Position numbers and translations under genes: made by a program. This document shows positions 24,939 through 34,728 of a DNA stretch of 64,000 nt, in pieces. This stretch comes from Salinisphaera sp. LB1 (GTDB taxonomy: Bacteria > Pseudomonadota > Gammaproteobacteria > Nevskiales > Salinisphaeraceae). The notes under the pieces are model-generated. The model did not search any database. It was not told where the DNA came from and worked only from the letters and a program-made list of their open reading frames with translations. Numbering within the stretch: position 1 is the first letter of the stretch; each line of letters begins with the position of its first letter. The DNA is taken from the NCBI RefSeq assembly GCF_003177035.1, contig NZ_CP029488.1, positions 620,001 to 684,000 of the forward strand, given 5' to 3'.

Positions 24939-25571
24939 ATGGCTAACCACGCAAAACCAAGCGGAAATCCAGAAGGCGTCGAGCTCTGGCAACCGGAATC
25001 CGAGCATCCCGATACCATCGGGCTCCGTTCGCTCGGCTTCTGGTTGTACATGATGAGTGACGCCATGATCTTTGCCGGGCTGTTTGCGGCCAACGGCGTC
25101 TATCTGGCCGCCTACGGCACCAGCAGCATCACGGCAGACCAAGTCATCCATCCGGTTGAAGGCCTGTTTCCGACGCTGTTTCTGCTATCTAGTGTATTCA
25201 TGCTTGGGCTGGCTTTCGTGGCCATCAAACACGGCCGGCGCGGCGAAACGCTGCGCTGGATGGGCCTGTCCCTGGCACTGGGAGCGGTGTTTATACTCGA
25301 GGAGATGTATGAGTTCTCGGGATTGGCCCGGGACGGCGCGTTACCCCAGGCCAGTGCCTTTCTTTCCAATCTCTGGACCATCGTCTGGATCCATGGGGCT
25401 CATGTTATCGTCGGGCTTATCTGGATGGCGGCCATGATGGTGCAGGTGGCCCGCGACGGCTTCACCGAGCCGGTTGTGGGGCGCTTGATCAATCTGCGCC
25501 TCTTCTGGTTCTTCCAGGCCCTGGTCTGGGTCGCCGTCTACACCTTCGTCTACTTGATTGGAGTGAGCTAA
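24939..25571 (+). CDS. cyoC: Cytochrome bo3-type quinol oxidase subunit III
   Basis: This 210-residue membrane protein has five hydrophobic helices, with LGFWLYMMSDAMIFAGLFA near the N terminus and HGAHVIVGLIWM in the middle, both typical of subunit III. It stabilises the oxidase core and may help proton uptake. Its TAA overlaps the ATG of cyoD (TAATG). Confidence 0.93.
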   Translation: MANHAKPSGNPEGVELWQPESEHPDTIGLRSLGFWLYMMSDAMIFAGLFAANGVYLAAYGTSSITADQVIHPVEGLFPTLFLLSSVFMLGLAFVAIKHGRRGETLRWMGLSLALGAVFILEEMYEFSGLARDGALPQASAFLSNLWTIVWIHGAHVIVGLIWMAAMMVQVARDGFTEPVVGRLINLRLFWFFQALVWVAVYTFVYLIGVS

Positions 25572-25918
25572 TGGCTGAGCACGATCATCACGATCCACTG
25601 GCCCATCCCGAAGTCCAGCAGGCGAGCACCGGGCGATATGTGGCCGCCTTTGTGCTCGCGCTTGTGGCATTGCTCATCAGCTGCATCGTGACAGCCGGTT
25701 TCGACTTATCCCGTGACATGACCATTGCCTGGATCTCGATACTGGCTGCGATCGCCGCTACTGGGCAGGTTTATTTACTTTTCAACCTCAATCTGTCCAA
25801 GGCGATGCGGTGGCACACCGCAGCATTCGTGCTCACGGCACCGCTGGTTCTGATGGCGATCGGCCTGACGTTATTTATGTTCCATTATCTAATGATACGC
25901 ACGACGGCCGGCGGCTGA
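25571..25918 (+). CDS. cyoD: Cytochrome bo3-type quinol oxidase subunit IV
   Basis: This 115-residue subunit has a His-rich start (MAEHDHHDPLAH), then three membrane helices at about 20-42, 50-70 and 78-105, matching CyoD. It assists assembly of the copper site. It is the last gene of the operon: a terminator follows, and no cyoE (haem O synthase) is present, so haem O must be made from a gene elsewhere. Confidence 0.9.
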   Translation: MAEHDHHDPLAHPEVQQASTGRYVAAFVLALVALLISCIVTAGFDLSRDMTIAWISILAAIAATGQVYLLFNLNLSKAMRWHTAAFVLTAPLVLMAIGLTLFMFHYLMIRTTAGG

Positions 25919-25942
25919 CTGGACCGATTCGCGCCAGCCACC

Positions 25943-25974
25943 AAAAAAAGCCCCGTAATCGGGGCTTTTTTTTT
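25943..25974. terminator. Bidirectional Rho-independent terminator between cyoD and glcB
   Basis: A GCCCCG-TAAT-CGGGGC stem is flanked by seven A on the left and nine T on the right. It can therefore stop transcription arriving from either convergent gene. Confidence 0.95.
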
Positions 25975-26025
25975 GCCCAGCTGCGCAACTGCAGCCGGGC
26001 AATCAAGGCCGCCGCCGCGGTTCAA

Positions 26026-28194
26026 CTAACCCGCCCGAGCAGCCTTGAGCTCCCGTCGCCGGGCATGTAGAACAGGTTCAGTGTAGCCGGAAGGTTGTTC
26101 GACGCCCTTGAACACCAGATCACAGGCAGCCTGAAAGGCGATCGAGGCATCGAAGTCCGCCGACATCGGCATGTAGTTCGGGTCGCCCTCGTTCTGTCGA
26201 TCGACCACCTTGGCCATGCGCATCAGGGTTTCGCGCACGTCGTTCTCGGTGGCGATGCCGTGGTGCAGCCAGTTCGCGATATGCTGCGACGAGATGCGAC
26301 AGGTCGCCCGGTCCTCCATCAGCGCCGTATCGGTGATATCCGGCACCTTCGAGCACCCCACACCGTGGTCGACCCAGCGCACGACATAGCCGAGGATGCC
26401 CTGGCAGTTGTTGTCCAGTTCCTTGGCGATCTCATCGGCCGACAGCTCACGATCGAGCAGCGGAATAGTCAGCAGATCCTCGAGATAATCCCGGTGGCGC
26501 GATTCCAGCTCGCTCTGGCGTGCCAGCACGTCACAGCGGTGGTAATGGATGGCGTGCAGCGTGGCGGCGGTCGGCGACGGCACCCAGGCACAGTTGGCCC
26601 CGGCCTCGGGATGGCCGATCTTGGCGTCCATCATGGCGGCCATGTTGTCCGGCGCCGGCCACATGCCCTTGCCGATCTGGGCGCGACCGCGCAGGCCGCA
26701 GGCCAGACCGGTGTCGACGTTGTTGTCTTCGTAGGCCGTGAGCCAGGCGGTGGATTTCATCTCGCCCTTGGGCAACATGGGCCCGGCTTCCATCGAAGTA
26801 TGGATCTCGTCGCCGGTGCGATCGAGAAACCCCGTATTGATGAAGATGGTGCGTTCGCGCGCCTCGCGGATGCATTCCTTGAGGTTGACCGAGGTGCGAC
26901 GCTCTTCGTCCATGATGCCGATCTTGAGCGTATTGGGCGCGATGCCGAGCGCGTTCTCGATATGGCCGAGCATGGCAACCGTGAAGTTCACCTCGGCCGG
27001 ACCGTGCATCTTCGGCTTGACGATATACACCGAGCCGGCCCGACTGTTGGTGTGCGGGCCGTTGCCCTTGAGATCGTGCAGCGCGATGGTGGCGGTGGCC
27101 AACGCATCGAGGATACCTTCCGGGATTTCCTTGCCTTGGCCGTCGAGCACCGCCGGCGTGGTCATCAGATGGCCGACGTTGCGGACCAGCATGAGGCTGC
27201 GCCCGGGCAGGCTCAGTTCGCTGCCATCGGCCGCGGTATAGACGCGATCGTCGGCCAGCTTACGGGTGAAGGTCTTGCCGCCCTTGTCCACCTCTTCGGT
27301 GAGATCGCCCTTCATCAGGCCGAGCCAGTTGCCATAGACCAGCGCCTTGTCCTCGGCGTCGACCGCGGCGACCGAGTCCTCGCAGTCCTGGATGGCCGTC
27401 ACGGCGGCCTCCATCAGCACATCCTTCACGCCGGCGGCGTGGTCCTTGCCGACCGGGTCGTTGGCATCGATCTGGATCTCGATATGCAGGCCGTTGTGCA
27501 CCAGCAGGATCGCCGACGGCTGACTGGGCGTGCCCTGATGGCCGACGAACTGATGCGGCTCAGCGAGTTCCACATGGCCGGAGCCGATATCGACCGCCAG
27601 CCGGCCGTTGTCGATGCGATAGGCCTGGGCATCGGCATGCGAGCCGCCATCGAGCGCGAAGTGCGCATCCAGAAACTCGGCGGCCTGCGCCACCACCTTG
27701 GCGCCGCGCTTGGGATTGTAGCTCTTGCCCTTCTCGGCGCCTTCGGTCTCGGGAATGATGTCGGCGCCGTACAGCGCGTCGTAAAGACTGCCCCAGCGCG
27801 CATTGGCGGCGTTCAACGCAAAGCGCGCGTTGGTGATCGGCACCACCAGCTGCGGCCCCGGCACGGTGGCGATCTCGGGGTCGACGTGGTCGGTCGAGAC
27901 CGCGAAGTCCTCGCCCTCGGGCACGATGTATTCGAGTTCGGTGAGCAGTTGGCGGTATTCATCGCGGTCGAAGGCGTCGCCGCGATGCTCGCGGTGCCAT
28001 TTGTCCAGGGTTTCCTGGATGTCGACGCGATGCTTGAGCAGAGCCGCGTTCTTGGGCCCGAATTCCTCGACCAGGGCGGCCAGCTCGGCCCAGAACATGT
28101 CGGAGTCGACTCCGGTTCCGGGCAGAGCGGTCTCGATCAGATCGTACAACGGCTTGCCGATCTGCAATCCGGCGCGTTCGATTCGCTGGGTCAT
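26026..28194 (-). CDS. glcB: Malate synthase G
   Basis: This 722-residue enzyme condenses glyoxylate with acetyl-CoA to malate. It matches the monomeric G isoform in length (E. coli 723) and order. Visible pieces are the N-terminal [21 protein letters not shown], the catalytic-barrel segment [15 protein letters not shown] with its conserved arginine, [15 protein letters not shown], and [20 protein letters not shown]. The start was set at MTQRIERAG because the longer open frame upstream is not conserved and GAGAAAGG precedes this ATG. No isocitrate lyase or glycolate oxidase gene is adjacent. Confidence 0.95.
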   Translation of the reverse strand: MTQRIERAGLQIGKPLYDLIETALPGTGVDSDMFWAELAALVEEFGPKNAALLKHRVDIQETLDKWHREHRGDAFDRDEYRQLLTELEYIVPEGEDFAVSTDHVDPEIATVPGPQLVVPITNARFALNAANARWGSLYDALYGADIIPETEGAEKGKSYNPKRGAKVVAQAAEFLDAHFALDGGSHADAQAYRIDNGRLAVDIGSGHVELAEPHQFVGHQGTPSQPSAILLVHNGLHIEIQIDANDPVGKDHAAGVKDVLMEAAVTAIQDCEDSVAAVDAEDKALVYGNWLGLMKGDLTEEVDKGGKTFTRKLADDRVYTAADGSELSLPGRSLMLVRNVGHLMTTPAVLDGQGKEIPEGILDALATATIALHDLKGNGPHTNSRAGSVYIVKPKMHGPAEVNFTVAMLGHIENALGIAPNTLKIGIMDEERRTSVNLKECIREARERTIFINTGFLDRTGDEIHTSMEAGPMLPKGEMKSTAWLTAYEDNNVDTGLACGLRGRAQIGKGMWPAPDNMAAMMDAKIGHPEAGANCAWVPSPTAATLHAIHYHRCDVLARQSELESRHRDYLEDLLTIPLLDRELSADEIAKELDNNCQGILGYVVRWVDHGVGCSKVPDITDTALMEDRATCRISSQHIANWLHHGIATENDVRETLMRMAKVVDRQNEGDPNYMPMSADFDASIAFQAACDLVFKGVEQPSGYTEPVLHARRRELKAARAG

Positions 28195-28312
28195 ACTAAG
28201 CCTTTCTCGCTTGTGTGGACGGCGCGGCTGGCCCGCGCTCCGTAAAAATGAGGTGCATTGAGGACAATCGACTATAGCGAAAGCCATAGCCTGCGCAAAC
28301 CAGTCGGCCTGA

Positions 28313-29782
28313 TCATGCAATACCCTGGGTGCGCGCCTCCAGGCGGCGCAGGAATTCGGCCATGATCTCGCGGTACAGCCCCTCGCCGGCCACGGCATCC
28401 TCGATGCCGGCATCGATGCTGGGGTTGTCGTTGATCTCGATCACGCGCAGCCCGTCGGTGGTCTGCTTGATATCCACGCCGTACAGCCCGTCGCGGATCA
28501 GCCCGGCCGCCGTGATCGCAATCTCGACCACCTCGGGCGGCGCATCGGCCACGGCCAGCGTACGCGAATCACCCTCGCTGATGCCGTCGGCGCCGTTGTA
28601 GTCCACCACCTGCCAATGCCCGCCGGCCATCATGTACTGGCAGACATACAGCGCCCGGCCGCCCAGCACGCCCACGCGCCAGTCGAACGCCGTGGGCATG
28701 AATTCCTGGGCCAGCGCGAGCTCGGAGTCGTCCAGCAGCCGCGCGGCGATCTCGCGCAGTTCGTTGATGTCATCGGCCTTGAACACGCCCTTGGAGAACG
28801 CGCCCTCCGGTGCCTTGAGCACCATCGGGAAACCGAGCAGCTCGGGCAGCCGCTCGATCTCGTTGTCGCCGAAGATCGCGGCCCGGGGCGCGGCGACATT
28901 GTGGCGCGTGAGCAACTCGGCAAGATAAACCTTGTTCGTGCAACGCAAGATCGAAGTGGGGTCATCGATGACGACCAGGCCTTCCTGCTCGGCGCGGCGT
29001 GAAAACGCGTAGGTGTGATGATTCAGCCGCGTGGTCTCGCGAATGAACAGCGCATCGAATTCGGCCAGGCGCCCGAGATCGCGCTTGGTGATGCGCTCGA
29101 CCTCCAGCCCCAGTTCACGCCCGGCCGCGACGAAGCGGGCCAGCGCGGCTTCGTTCGAGGGCGGCTGGGGATCGTCGCGATCGACCAGCATGGCCACATC
29201 GAAACGGGCATGCGGGCGCCGATCCGGCTGTTTCCAGCCACGGGCGAGATAGGCGTTCATCGCCTCGGACAGGAAATCGGCCTCGGCGCCGTCGAGTTGG
29301 CGCAGCGAGAGTGTGCGCAGCCGGCCCACCCGCATCGCACCGGCGGCCTCGCGCAACTCGAGGTTGATCAATGGCACCGCGAACTGTTCGAACACACGGC
29401 GGGCGACTTTCTCCAGCTCCGGATAGCGGCAGCGCCCGAGCACGATATGACAATCGTCGGGCAGCGCCTGCCAGGTACCGGCATCGAGCGCCGACAACGC
29501 TTCGTTGATCGCCGGGATTTCGCTGGTGTAAAGCAGCTTGCGCGACAGATCCGCCAGGCGCGCCACGGACGGAATAACGCGTTGGCCACGGGCCTCGGCC
29601 AGTAGCGAGCAATAGTAGCCCAGACTCTGATAACGCGTGCTGCGGCAGAGGTTGATCACGTGCAGACCGGCATCCGCATGGGCCGGGTCGGCTAGATAGT
29701 CGTCGGCCAGTACCAGCCGCGCCGCCGGCGGCGCGGCGCGCCAGTCACGCAGGGATTCGACCACAATCACGGGTTCGGCCAT
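28313..29782 (-). CDS. RimK-type ATP-grasp ligase with RLAN-like N-terminal domain
   Basis: This 489-residue protein has an N-terminal domain of about 200 residues ([19 protein letters not shown], then [15 protein letters not shown]) seen in the RimK-like ligases with an RLAN domain. A C-terminal ATP-grasp fold follows. It carries [37 protein letters not shown] (ATP-binding loop) and the metal-binding end [16 protein letters not shown]. Such enzymes add amino acids through amide bonds; ribosomal protein S6, peptides or glutathione-like products are possible substrates. It lies 33 bases after a GNAT gene in an apparent operon. Confidence 0.83.
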   Translation of the reverse strand: MAEPVIVVESLRDWRAAPPAARLVLADDYLADPAHADAGLHVINLCRSTRYQSLGYYCSLLAEARGQRVIPSVARLADLSRKLLYTSEIPAINEALSALDAGTWQALPDDCHIVLGRCRYPELEKVARRVFEQFAVPLINLELREAAGAMRVGRLRTLSLRQLDGAEADFLSEAMNAYLARGWKQPDRRPHARFDVAMLVDRDDPQPPSNEAALARFVAAGRELGLEVERITKRDLGRLAEFDALFIRETTRLNHHTYAFSRRAEQEGLVVIDDPTSILRCTNKVYLAELLTRHNVAAPRAAIFGDNEIERLPELLGFPMVLKAPEGAFSKGVFKADDINELREIAARLLDDSELALAQEFMPTAFDWRVGVLGGRALYVCQYMMAGGHWQVVDYNGADGISEGDSRTLAVADAPPEVVEIAITAAGLIRDGLYGVDIKQTTDGLRVIEINDNPSIDAGIEDAVAGEGLYREIMAEFLRRLEARTQGIA

Positions 29783-29815
29783 TCGGCGCTCCAGTCGATG
29801 TTCAAGATCGCCGGA

Positions 29816-30322
29816 TTATGGCGAAACCGGGCCGGCGCCCGATAGCAGACGTTTTACCAGACGCACGCCGTCTTCGTATCGGCCCGGGTCGTGCCCGTAG
29901 TAATCGGCCAATCGCTCCGTTTCGCTGAAACCGCAGGCCGCGAACAGCGCGCGCGAGGCCCGGTTGGACCACCGCGCTTCGGCACTCAGGCGTGCACAGC
30001 CAGCCGCCCGGGCGCACTCTTCGGCATCGTCGATCAATCGGCGGGCGAAACCGCGCCCGCGCACGGCCGGGTCGACCGCGATGGAATAGATGCGGGCCAC
30101 CCGCGTGCCCTGACGATAGAGCAATACGCTCGCCGCCACGATCCGACCGCCCTCGTCCATGACGCGCACGTCGCCGTGGGCGCGGCCGATCAGATGCGCC
30201 ATGCTGCGCCGCGACTGGGCGTCGCATGCGAAACAAGCACGCTCCAGCGCCATCAGCGCATCCAGATCGGAGACGCCGGCCCGTCGAATCGGATCGTGGC
30301 CGCAGTGCGGCGCTGCGGTCAC
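29816..30322 (-). CDS. GNAT-family N-acetyltransferase
   Basis: This 168-residue GNAT acyltransferase has the acetyl-CoA loop in IYSIAVDPAVRGRGFARRLI (motif A, RGRGFA) and an N-terminal RAGVSDLDALMALERACF. The start is GTG, with the four-base GTGA overlap of the upstream oxidoreductase stop, indicating translational coupling. Its downstream neighbour is a RimK-type ligase; pairing of RimK-type ATP-grasp proteins with GNAT and peptidase genes is known in proposed peptide-modification systems. Its acceptor is unknown. Confidence 0.87.
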   Translation of the reverse strand: MTAAPHCGHDPIRRAGVSDLDALMALERACFACDAQSRRSMAHLIGRAHGDVRVMDEGGRIVAASVLLYRQGTRVARIYSIAVDPAVRGRGFARRLIDDAEECARAAGCARLSAEARWSNRASRALFAACGFSETERLADYYGHDPGRYEDGVRLVKRLLSGAGPVSP

Positions 30323-31311
30323 GGCACGCGAACGACGATCTTGCCGAACTGCTGATTCGATTCCATGTACCGATGCGCGGCCACGATGTCATCGAAGCCG
30401 AACACCTGATCCACCGTCGGCTCGAGCGTTCCCGCGGCGATGCCGTCGAACACGAACCGCTTGCCGCGCGCAAAAGCATCGCGGTCGGCGAATATCTCCA
30501 GCACGGTGTAGCCGCGCAGCGTCAACGCCTTGCCGAGCGCGGTGAACAACGGAAACGGCGTCGGCTGGTTGGCCAGCGCGCCATACAGGAACAGCGTGCC
30601 ACCCGGACTCATCGCCGCAGCCAGGTCGTTGACGGTGGACCCAGCGACCGGATCGAACACGATGCGCGCGCCGGCGTTATTGGTGAGACGCATGGTCTCG
30701 CCGGCGATATCCTGCGATTCCGATACGATCACGTGCGCCGCCCCGGCCTGCTTGAGTTGCTCGACCTTGGCGTTGGTACGCGACATGGCGATGGGCGTGG
30801 CGCCGATGTGATTGGCGATCTGGATCGCTGCCAGTCCGACGCTGGACGATGCCGCCGGAATCAGCACGGCCTCGCCAGCCTGCAGCTGGCCAAACTCGAC
30901 CAACGCGCCGTAGGCGGTCAGATACGCCATCCAGACCGCGGCGGACTGGATCGCATCCAGCCCCGCCGGGCGCGCCGTGAGCGCATACGCGGGCACAATG
31001 GTGGATTCGGCGTACATGCTGTAGGCGTTCATGGAAAACGCCGGCGCCACTGCCACGGCGTCACCTTCGGCGAAATCACTCACCCCGGGGCCGACTGCCT
31101 CAACCACGCCCGCGCCTTCATAGCCCATGCCCGCCGGTAGATTCGGCGACTCCAGATAGGCGCCTTCGCGAAACATTACCTCGGCCCGGTTGAGGCCGAT
31201 CGCCTCGACCTTGATCCGGACTTCACCCTCACCGGGTTCGCCGACGGTGACATCCTCGATCTTCAGAACATCGGCGTGGCCGGTTTCGTGAATACGTACG
31301 GCTCGTGTCAT
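30319..31311 (-). CDS. Zinc-independent quinone oxidoreductase-like (MDR superfamily) protein
   Basis: This 330-residue medium-chain dehydrogenase/reductase resembles NADPH:quinone oxidoreductases. It has GLNRAEVMFREGAYL, GYEGAGVVEAVGPGV, WMAYLTAYGALVE and the NADPH-binding IPAASSSVGLAAIQIA (AxSxxVG variant in place of GxGxxG). The catalytic zinc-site residues of alcohol dehydrogenases are lacking. The ATG was chosen because AGGAG lies eight bases upstream; the frame remains open further back. It is the first gene before the GNAT and RimK genes. Confidence 0.85.
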   Translation of the reverse strand: MTRAVRIHETGHADVLKIEDVTVGEPGEGEVRIKVEAIGLNRAEVMFREGAYLESPNLPAGMGYEGAGVVEAVGPGVSDFAEGDAVAVAPAFSMNAYSMYAESTIVPAYALTARPAGLDAIQSAAVWMAYLTAYGALVEFGQLQAGEAVLIPAASSSVGLAAIQIANHIGATPIAMSRTNAKVEQLKQAGAAHVIVSESQDIAGETMRLTNNAGARIVFDPVAGSTVNDLAAAMSPGGTLFLYGALANQPTPFPLFTALGKALTLRGYTVLEIFADRDAFARGKRFVFDGIAAGTLEPTVDQVFGFDDIVAAHRYMESNQQFGKIVVRVP

Positions 31312-31710
31312 CACATGCTCCTGTGCCGGCATCGGCGACCCGCGGTCGCCAGCGGCGTTGAATAGAATCCCGAGTAGCTTAGCGTGCCGACGCAAGCGTA
31401 TGTCACCCCACAGCTTGTCGCCGTTTCGTGCCGTCCGCACCAGGCGCTTCCTGAAAAATGACTTCGGGCGGCAAGACGAAGCCTAGCGAACGTGGCGTAG
31501 TCGTTCGACGTGAGAGAGCACCAACGTTGGATTGCCGTCGTATTGTTAATCGTCGGGCGCTTGTCCCTTCGGGTTGGGCCGCCCACAACATCAATCAGGG
31601 CGCCGATACCGCGTTGCGCGTCTTGTCTCGACGGATTTGCGGCCTCCGACGCGGCATGTGTACGAAACGGCAACAGGCCCTGGCCCACGCATGTCTTTTC
31701 GCGGCGTGGT
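31312..31710. other. Intergenic region between oxidoreductase start and kinase end
   Basis: These 399 bases contain no frame with recognisable protein content on either strand. The minus-strand promoter of the oxidoreductase-GNAT-RimK operon should lie near the low-numbered end and the end of the kinase transcript near the other. No clear terminator hairpin was seen. Confidence 0.4.
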
Positions 31711-33045
31711 TCACATCCGCGCGCGCGGCAGTGTCATGCGCACCACGAGTCCGCCCTCGGGCCGATTGGCGAGCGTGATGTCGCCGCCGTGGGCACGGAT
31801 CACCGACCGTGCGATCGACAGCCCGAGACCGACCCCGCCGGTCTCGCGATTGCGCGAGGTTTCCAGGCGCACGAAGGCATCGAACACCTTATCCATCTCG
31901 GCCTCGCCGATCCCCGGCCCGCGATCGGCGACCTCGATGACGACCTGCTGCCCGCTGTCGGCGAGCGCGAGCTCGGCGATCTCGCCATAGGCCAGCGCAT
32001 TGTCGATCACGTTGCGCAAGGCGCGCCGAATGGCAACGGGACGGCAGACCAACGGAATCGGCGCGCCCGGTTCGAACCGTACCGGCGCATCAGCGGCGCG
32101 ATAATCCTCGGCCACGGCATCCACCAACGCGGTAAGATCCATGCGCCGCGTGGCCTCGGCGCTGGCTTCCTCGCGCATGAAGGTGAGCGCAGCCTCCGAC
32201 ATATGCGCCATATCCGCGAGCGTGGCATTCATCGCACGCGTGTTGTCGTCGTCGGGCAAGAATTCCAGCCGCAGGCGCAGCGCGGTGATCGGTGTGCGCA
32301 AATCGTGCGCCAAGGCCGCCACCAGCCGTGTGCGCTCAGCCACAAAACGATCGATGCGCTCGTGCATGCGGTTGAATTCAACAATCGTGCGCTTGATCTC
32401 GTCGCTGCCTCGTTCACGGATGGGTCGGATGCGCTCGCCGCGGCCGTAGCGTTCGGCGGCCGAGGCCAGATCGAGTAGCGGCCGCGTGATCCGGCGACTG
32501 GCGAATATCACCGCCACACTCATCAGCGCGAGCGTGATCAATAGATTGCGTAACGAGGCCTGCGCCCAGTGTTCGATCTGCCCGGGCAGCCGCTGGCGGA
32601 CATCAAGCCAGCGGCCATCGTCCCGGCGAAACGCCAGCTCAACCGCCATGCGTCCCGGGCCGTGTTGGCTGTGCATCAGACCGCGACCGACACAAACCCG
32701 TACCCGAGATAGCGACACGTTCAAGCGCTCGGCGAAATCGCGAGCATAACGACGCGAGTCTGCATTGTGGGCGGCACAATGCGGCGGTCGCCGGACCAGG
32801 TCGAAGTGCACCGGCCGGCTCGACAATGAACGCACCAGATCGCCCTCGTGGCCCGGCTTGGCGTAACGCAGACTGTGGTCCACCGAGATCACCGACTGGC
32901 TCATGTAATCGCTGATCATGTGTTCGATAAAGCCTTGGCGCCCGCTACGAAAGCTCAGATAGCTCACGCACTGGGAGATCACAAGCGCCAGCAGCGTCAG
33001 CACGATAATGCGCGCGGCCAGCCCGCGCGGCCGCCAGCGCTTCAT
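31711..33045 (-). CDS. Sensor histidine kinase (HisKA type)
   Basis: This 444-residue membrane kinase has two transmembrane helices, at about 11-30 and 165-183, bounding a periplasmic sensor domain of about 135 residues. That domain holds Cys90, Cys118 and several His. A HAMP linker (FASRRITRPLLDLASAAERYGRGE) follows, then the H box with H247 in LAHDLRTPITALRLRL, and N/G boxes ending GGVGLGLSIARSVIRAHGG. Organisation is EnvZ/CpxA-like. It overlaps the regulator gene by ATGA, so they are a co-translated pair. The signal is unknown; a metal ion or osmotic cue is suggested by the divergent EF-hand gene. Confidence 0.9.
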   Translation of the reverse strand: MKRWRPRGLAARIIVLTLLALVISQCVSYLSFRSGRQGFIEHMISDYMSQSVISVDHSLRYAKPGHEGDLVRSLSSRPVHFDLVRRPPHCAAHNADSRRYARDFAERLNVSLSRVRVCVGRGLMHSQHGPGRMAVELAFRRDDGRWLDVRQRLPGQIEHWAQASLRNLLITLALMSVAVIFASRRITRPLLDLASAAERYGRGERIRPIRERGSDEIKRTIVEFNRMHERIDRFVAERTRLVAALAHDLRTPITALRLRLEFLPDDDNTRAMNATLADMAHMSEAALTFMREEASAEATRRMDLTALVDAVAEDYRAADAPVRFEPGAPIPLVCRPVAIRRALRNVIDNALAYGEIAELALADSGQQVVIEVADRGPGIGEAEMDKVFDAFVRLETSRNRETGGVGLGLSIARSVIRAHGGDITLANRPEGGLVVRMTLPRARM

Positions 33046-33764
33046 TGGCCGACGACCATCGCGGTAAAGCGATAACCGCCGCCCCAGACCGTCTTGATCA
33101 GCTGCGGCCGGGTCGAATCGCGCTCGACCTTGCGCCGCAGCCGCGAGACCTGGTTATCCACGCTGCGATCGAACACCTCGGCCTCGCGCCCCTGGGTCAG
33201 GTCCAGTAACTGTTCACGCGACAGCACCCGATTCGGGTGGCGTACGAAGGCCAGCAACAGCCGGAATTCGCCCGTCGACAGCGCGACCGACAGCCCGGTT
33301 TCGTCCTCGAGTTCCTGGCGCGCGACGTGAAAGACCCAGCGATCGAAACGCACGATCTGGTCGTCGACCACGTCGCGCTGGGTGGGCAACGAGGCCGCCC
33401 GGCGCAGGACCGCGCGCACGCGCGCCAACAGCTCACGCGGCGAGAACGGCTTGGTGACATAGTCGTCGGCGCCCATTTCCAGACCGATCACGCGATCGGT
33501 CTCCTCAGCCACGGCGGTCAGCAGGATCACGGGAATCGCCTTGGTCTCGCGCAGCCAGCGGCACAGGGACAGCCCATCCTCGCCCGGCATCATGATGTCG
33601 AGGATCACCAGGTCGAGCGCGGCATCGCGGATCTGGCGGCGCGCGGCCGCGGCGTCGGGGGCCGCCGACACGCGGAACCCGTGGCCGGCGAGATAGCGGC
33701 TCAGCGAATCGCGGATGTCACGATGATCGTCGACCACCAGAATATGCGGACTGGGTTCGGCCAT
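33042..33764 (-). CDS. OmpR/PhoB-family response regulator
   Basis: This 240-residue regulator has a receiver domain with acidic residues D12-D13, phosphorylation site D56 (VILDIMMPGEDG) and K105, then a winged-helix DNA-binding domain. The latter contains LSTGEFRLLLAFVRHPNRVLSREQLLD and the recognition region RSVDNQVSRLRRKVE, ending VWGGGYRF. Its gene is first in the pair and is divergent from the secreted EF-hand protein across 216 bases, a plausible target. Confidence 0.92.
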   Translation of the reverse strand: MAEPSPHILVVDDHRDIRDSLSRYLAGHGFRVSAAPDAAAARRQIRDAALDLVILDIMMPGEDGLSLCRWLRETKAIPVILLTAVAEETDRVIGLEMGADDYVTKPFSPRELLARVRAVLRRAASLPTQRDVVDDQIVRFDRWVFHVARQELEDETGLSVALSTGEFRLLLAFVRHPNRVLSREQLLDLTQGREAEVFDRSVDNQVSRLRRKVERDSTRPQLIKTVWGGGYRFTAMVVGQ

Positions 33765-33980
33765 GACGTGGGCAGTGTACGGATTCTGGCGTCAATATAA
33801 CGCGGGCCGCGCCCTCGTCCGGCCCAGTGTTGTAACCGAATACGCCAGCGCGCCGGCCTGACACAATCGGCGACAAACTCGTGGCCCGGCGACAGATTTG
33901 AAGGACACTTCCGGGCGGTAATGAGCCTCGTGGAAGGCGCCTTCGCAGGCGCCCCACGCTCATCCGCAAAGGAGTACGTG

Positions 33981-34619
33981 ATGAAAAAATATTTGACGCT
34001 TTCCCTGCTCGTCGCCGGCCTGTCGGTCTCGGCCGCGGGGTTCGCCGCCGACAATGGCGCAGCGGATCACGATCCCGACAGCCAGGCCATCTTCAAAAAA
34101 CTCGACACCAACGGCGACGGCCGGCTCACGGCTGCCGAGATGACCAGGCTGCGGGAAGTGATCAAGCAACAGATGTTCGACAAGCTCGATACCAATCACG
34201 ACGGCAAGATCGAGAAAAGCGAATTCGAGGCCCAGGCCAAGGCCCGCGCCGATCACCTATTCGCCAAGCTGGACGCCAACGGCGACGGCGTGATCTCGGC
34301 CGACGAGATGAAACCGCCGATGGGCCGCCATCACATGGGCCCGCCGGAAGGCGACATGCCGCCACCCCCGCCCTCCAGCCATCCGGGGAACGCGCCCGGG
34401 CCGGGCGATCACGATCATCACCGCCGAGACCACCACGAGGGCCACCGCCGGAGCCATCGGGGCAAGCCCAGCACCGACGAGATCTTTGCCCATATGGACC
34501 GCAACAACGACGGCTATGTGTCCGCGGCTGAATGGAATGAGGCCGCCCAGCACTGGCATCATCACCCGCATGACTGGCACGAGCCGGACTTGGATCAGAC
34601 GCAGGGCAAGGCAGACTGA
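33981..34619 (+). CDS. Secreted EF-hand, histidine-rich calcium-binding protein
   Basis: This 212-residue exported protein has a signal peptide at about 1-23 (MKKYLTLSLLVAGLSVSAAG core). Four canonical EF-hand loops lie at 42-53 (DTNGDGRLTAAE), 70-81 (DTNHDGKIEKSE), 98-109 (DANGDGVISADE) and 173-184 (DRNNDGYVSAAE). All have Asp at position 1, Gly at 6 and Glu at 12, so calcium binding is likely. Between the third and fourth lies a Pro-rich then His-rich linker (DHDHHRRDHHEGHRRSHRG), with another His cluster near 191-200, fit for transition metals. AAAGGAG precedes the ATG. Its divergent two-component system may regulate it. Confidence 0.87.
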   Translation: MKKYLTLSLLVAGLSVSAAGFAADNGAADHDPDSQAIFKKLDTNGDGRLTAAEMTRLREVIKQQMFDKLDTNHDGKIEKSEFEAQAKARADHLFAKLDANGDGVISADEMKPPMGRHHMGPPEGDMPPPPPSSHPGNAPGPGDHDHHRRDHHEGHRRSHRGKPSTDEIFAHMDRNNDGYVSAAEWNEAAQHWHHHPHDWHEPDLDQTQGKAD

Positions 34620-34655
34620 TCGCGCGCCGATCAATGGGGCATGCCTCCCCGGGAA

Positions 34656-34678
34656 GGGCCGGCGCAACGCGCCGGCCC
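34656..34678. repeat. Strong GC hairpin downstream of the EF-hand gene
   Basis: A perfect ten-base stem, GGGCCGGCGC with GCGCCGGCCC, closes a three-base loop. No T run follows on either strand, so it is not a standard intrinsic terminator. It may stabilise the 3' end of the EF-hand mRNA or assist termination between the convergent genes. Confidence 0.55.
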
Positions 34679-34728
34679 GACGCATCGCCCGCGACCCCAT
34701 CACAACACCGGGCCGGAGCCGCGCCCGG

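Noticed and set aside
26095-28245. 716-codon open frame on the plus strand opposite malate synthase G
   Set aside because: It is a high-GC antisense shadow; the minus strand encodes a clear 722-residue GlcB with conserved motifs.
34656-34678. Intrinsic terminator after the EF-hand gene
   Set aside because: The hairpin is perfect, but no T tract follows on either strand, so it is listed only as a repeat.
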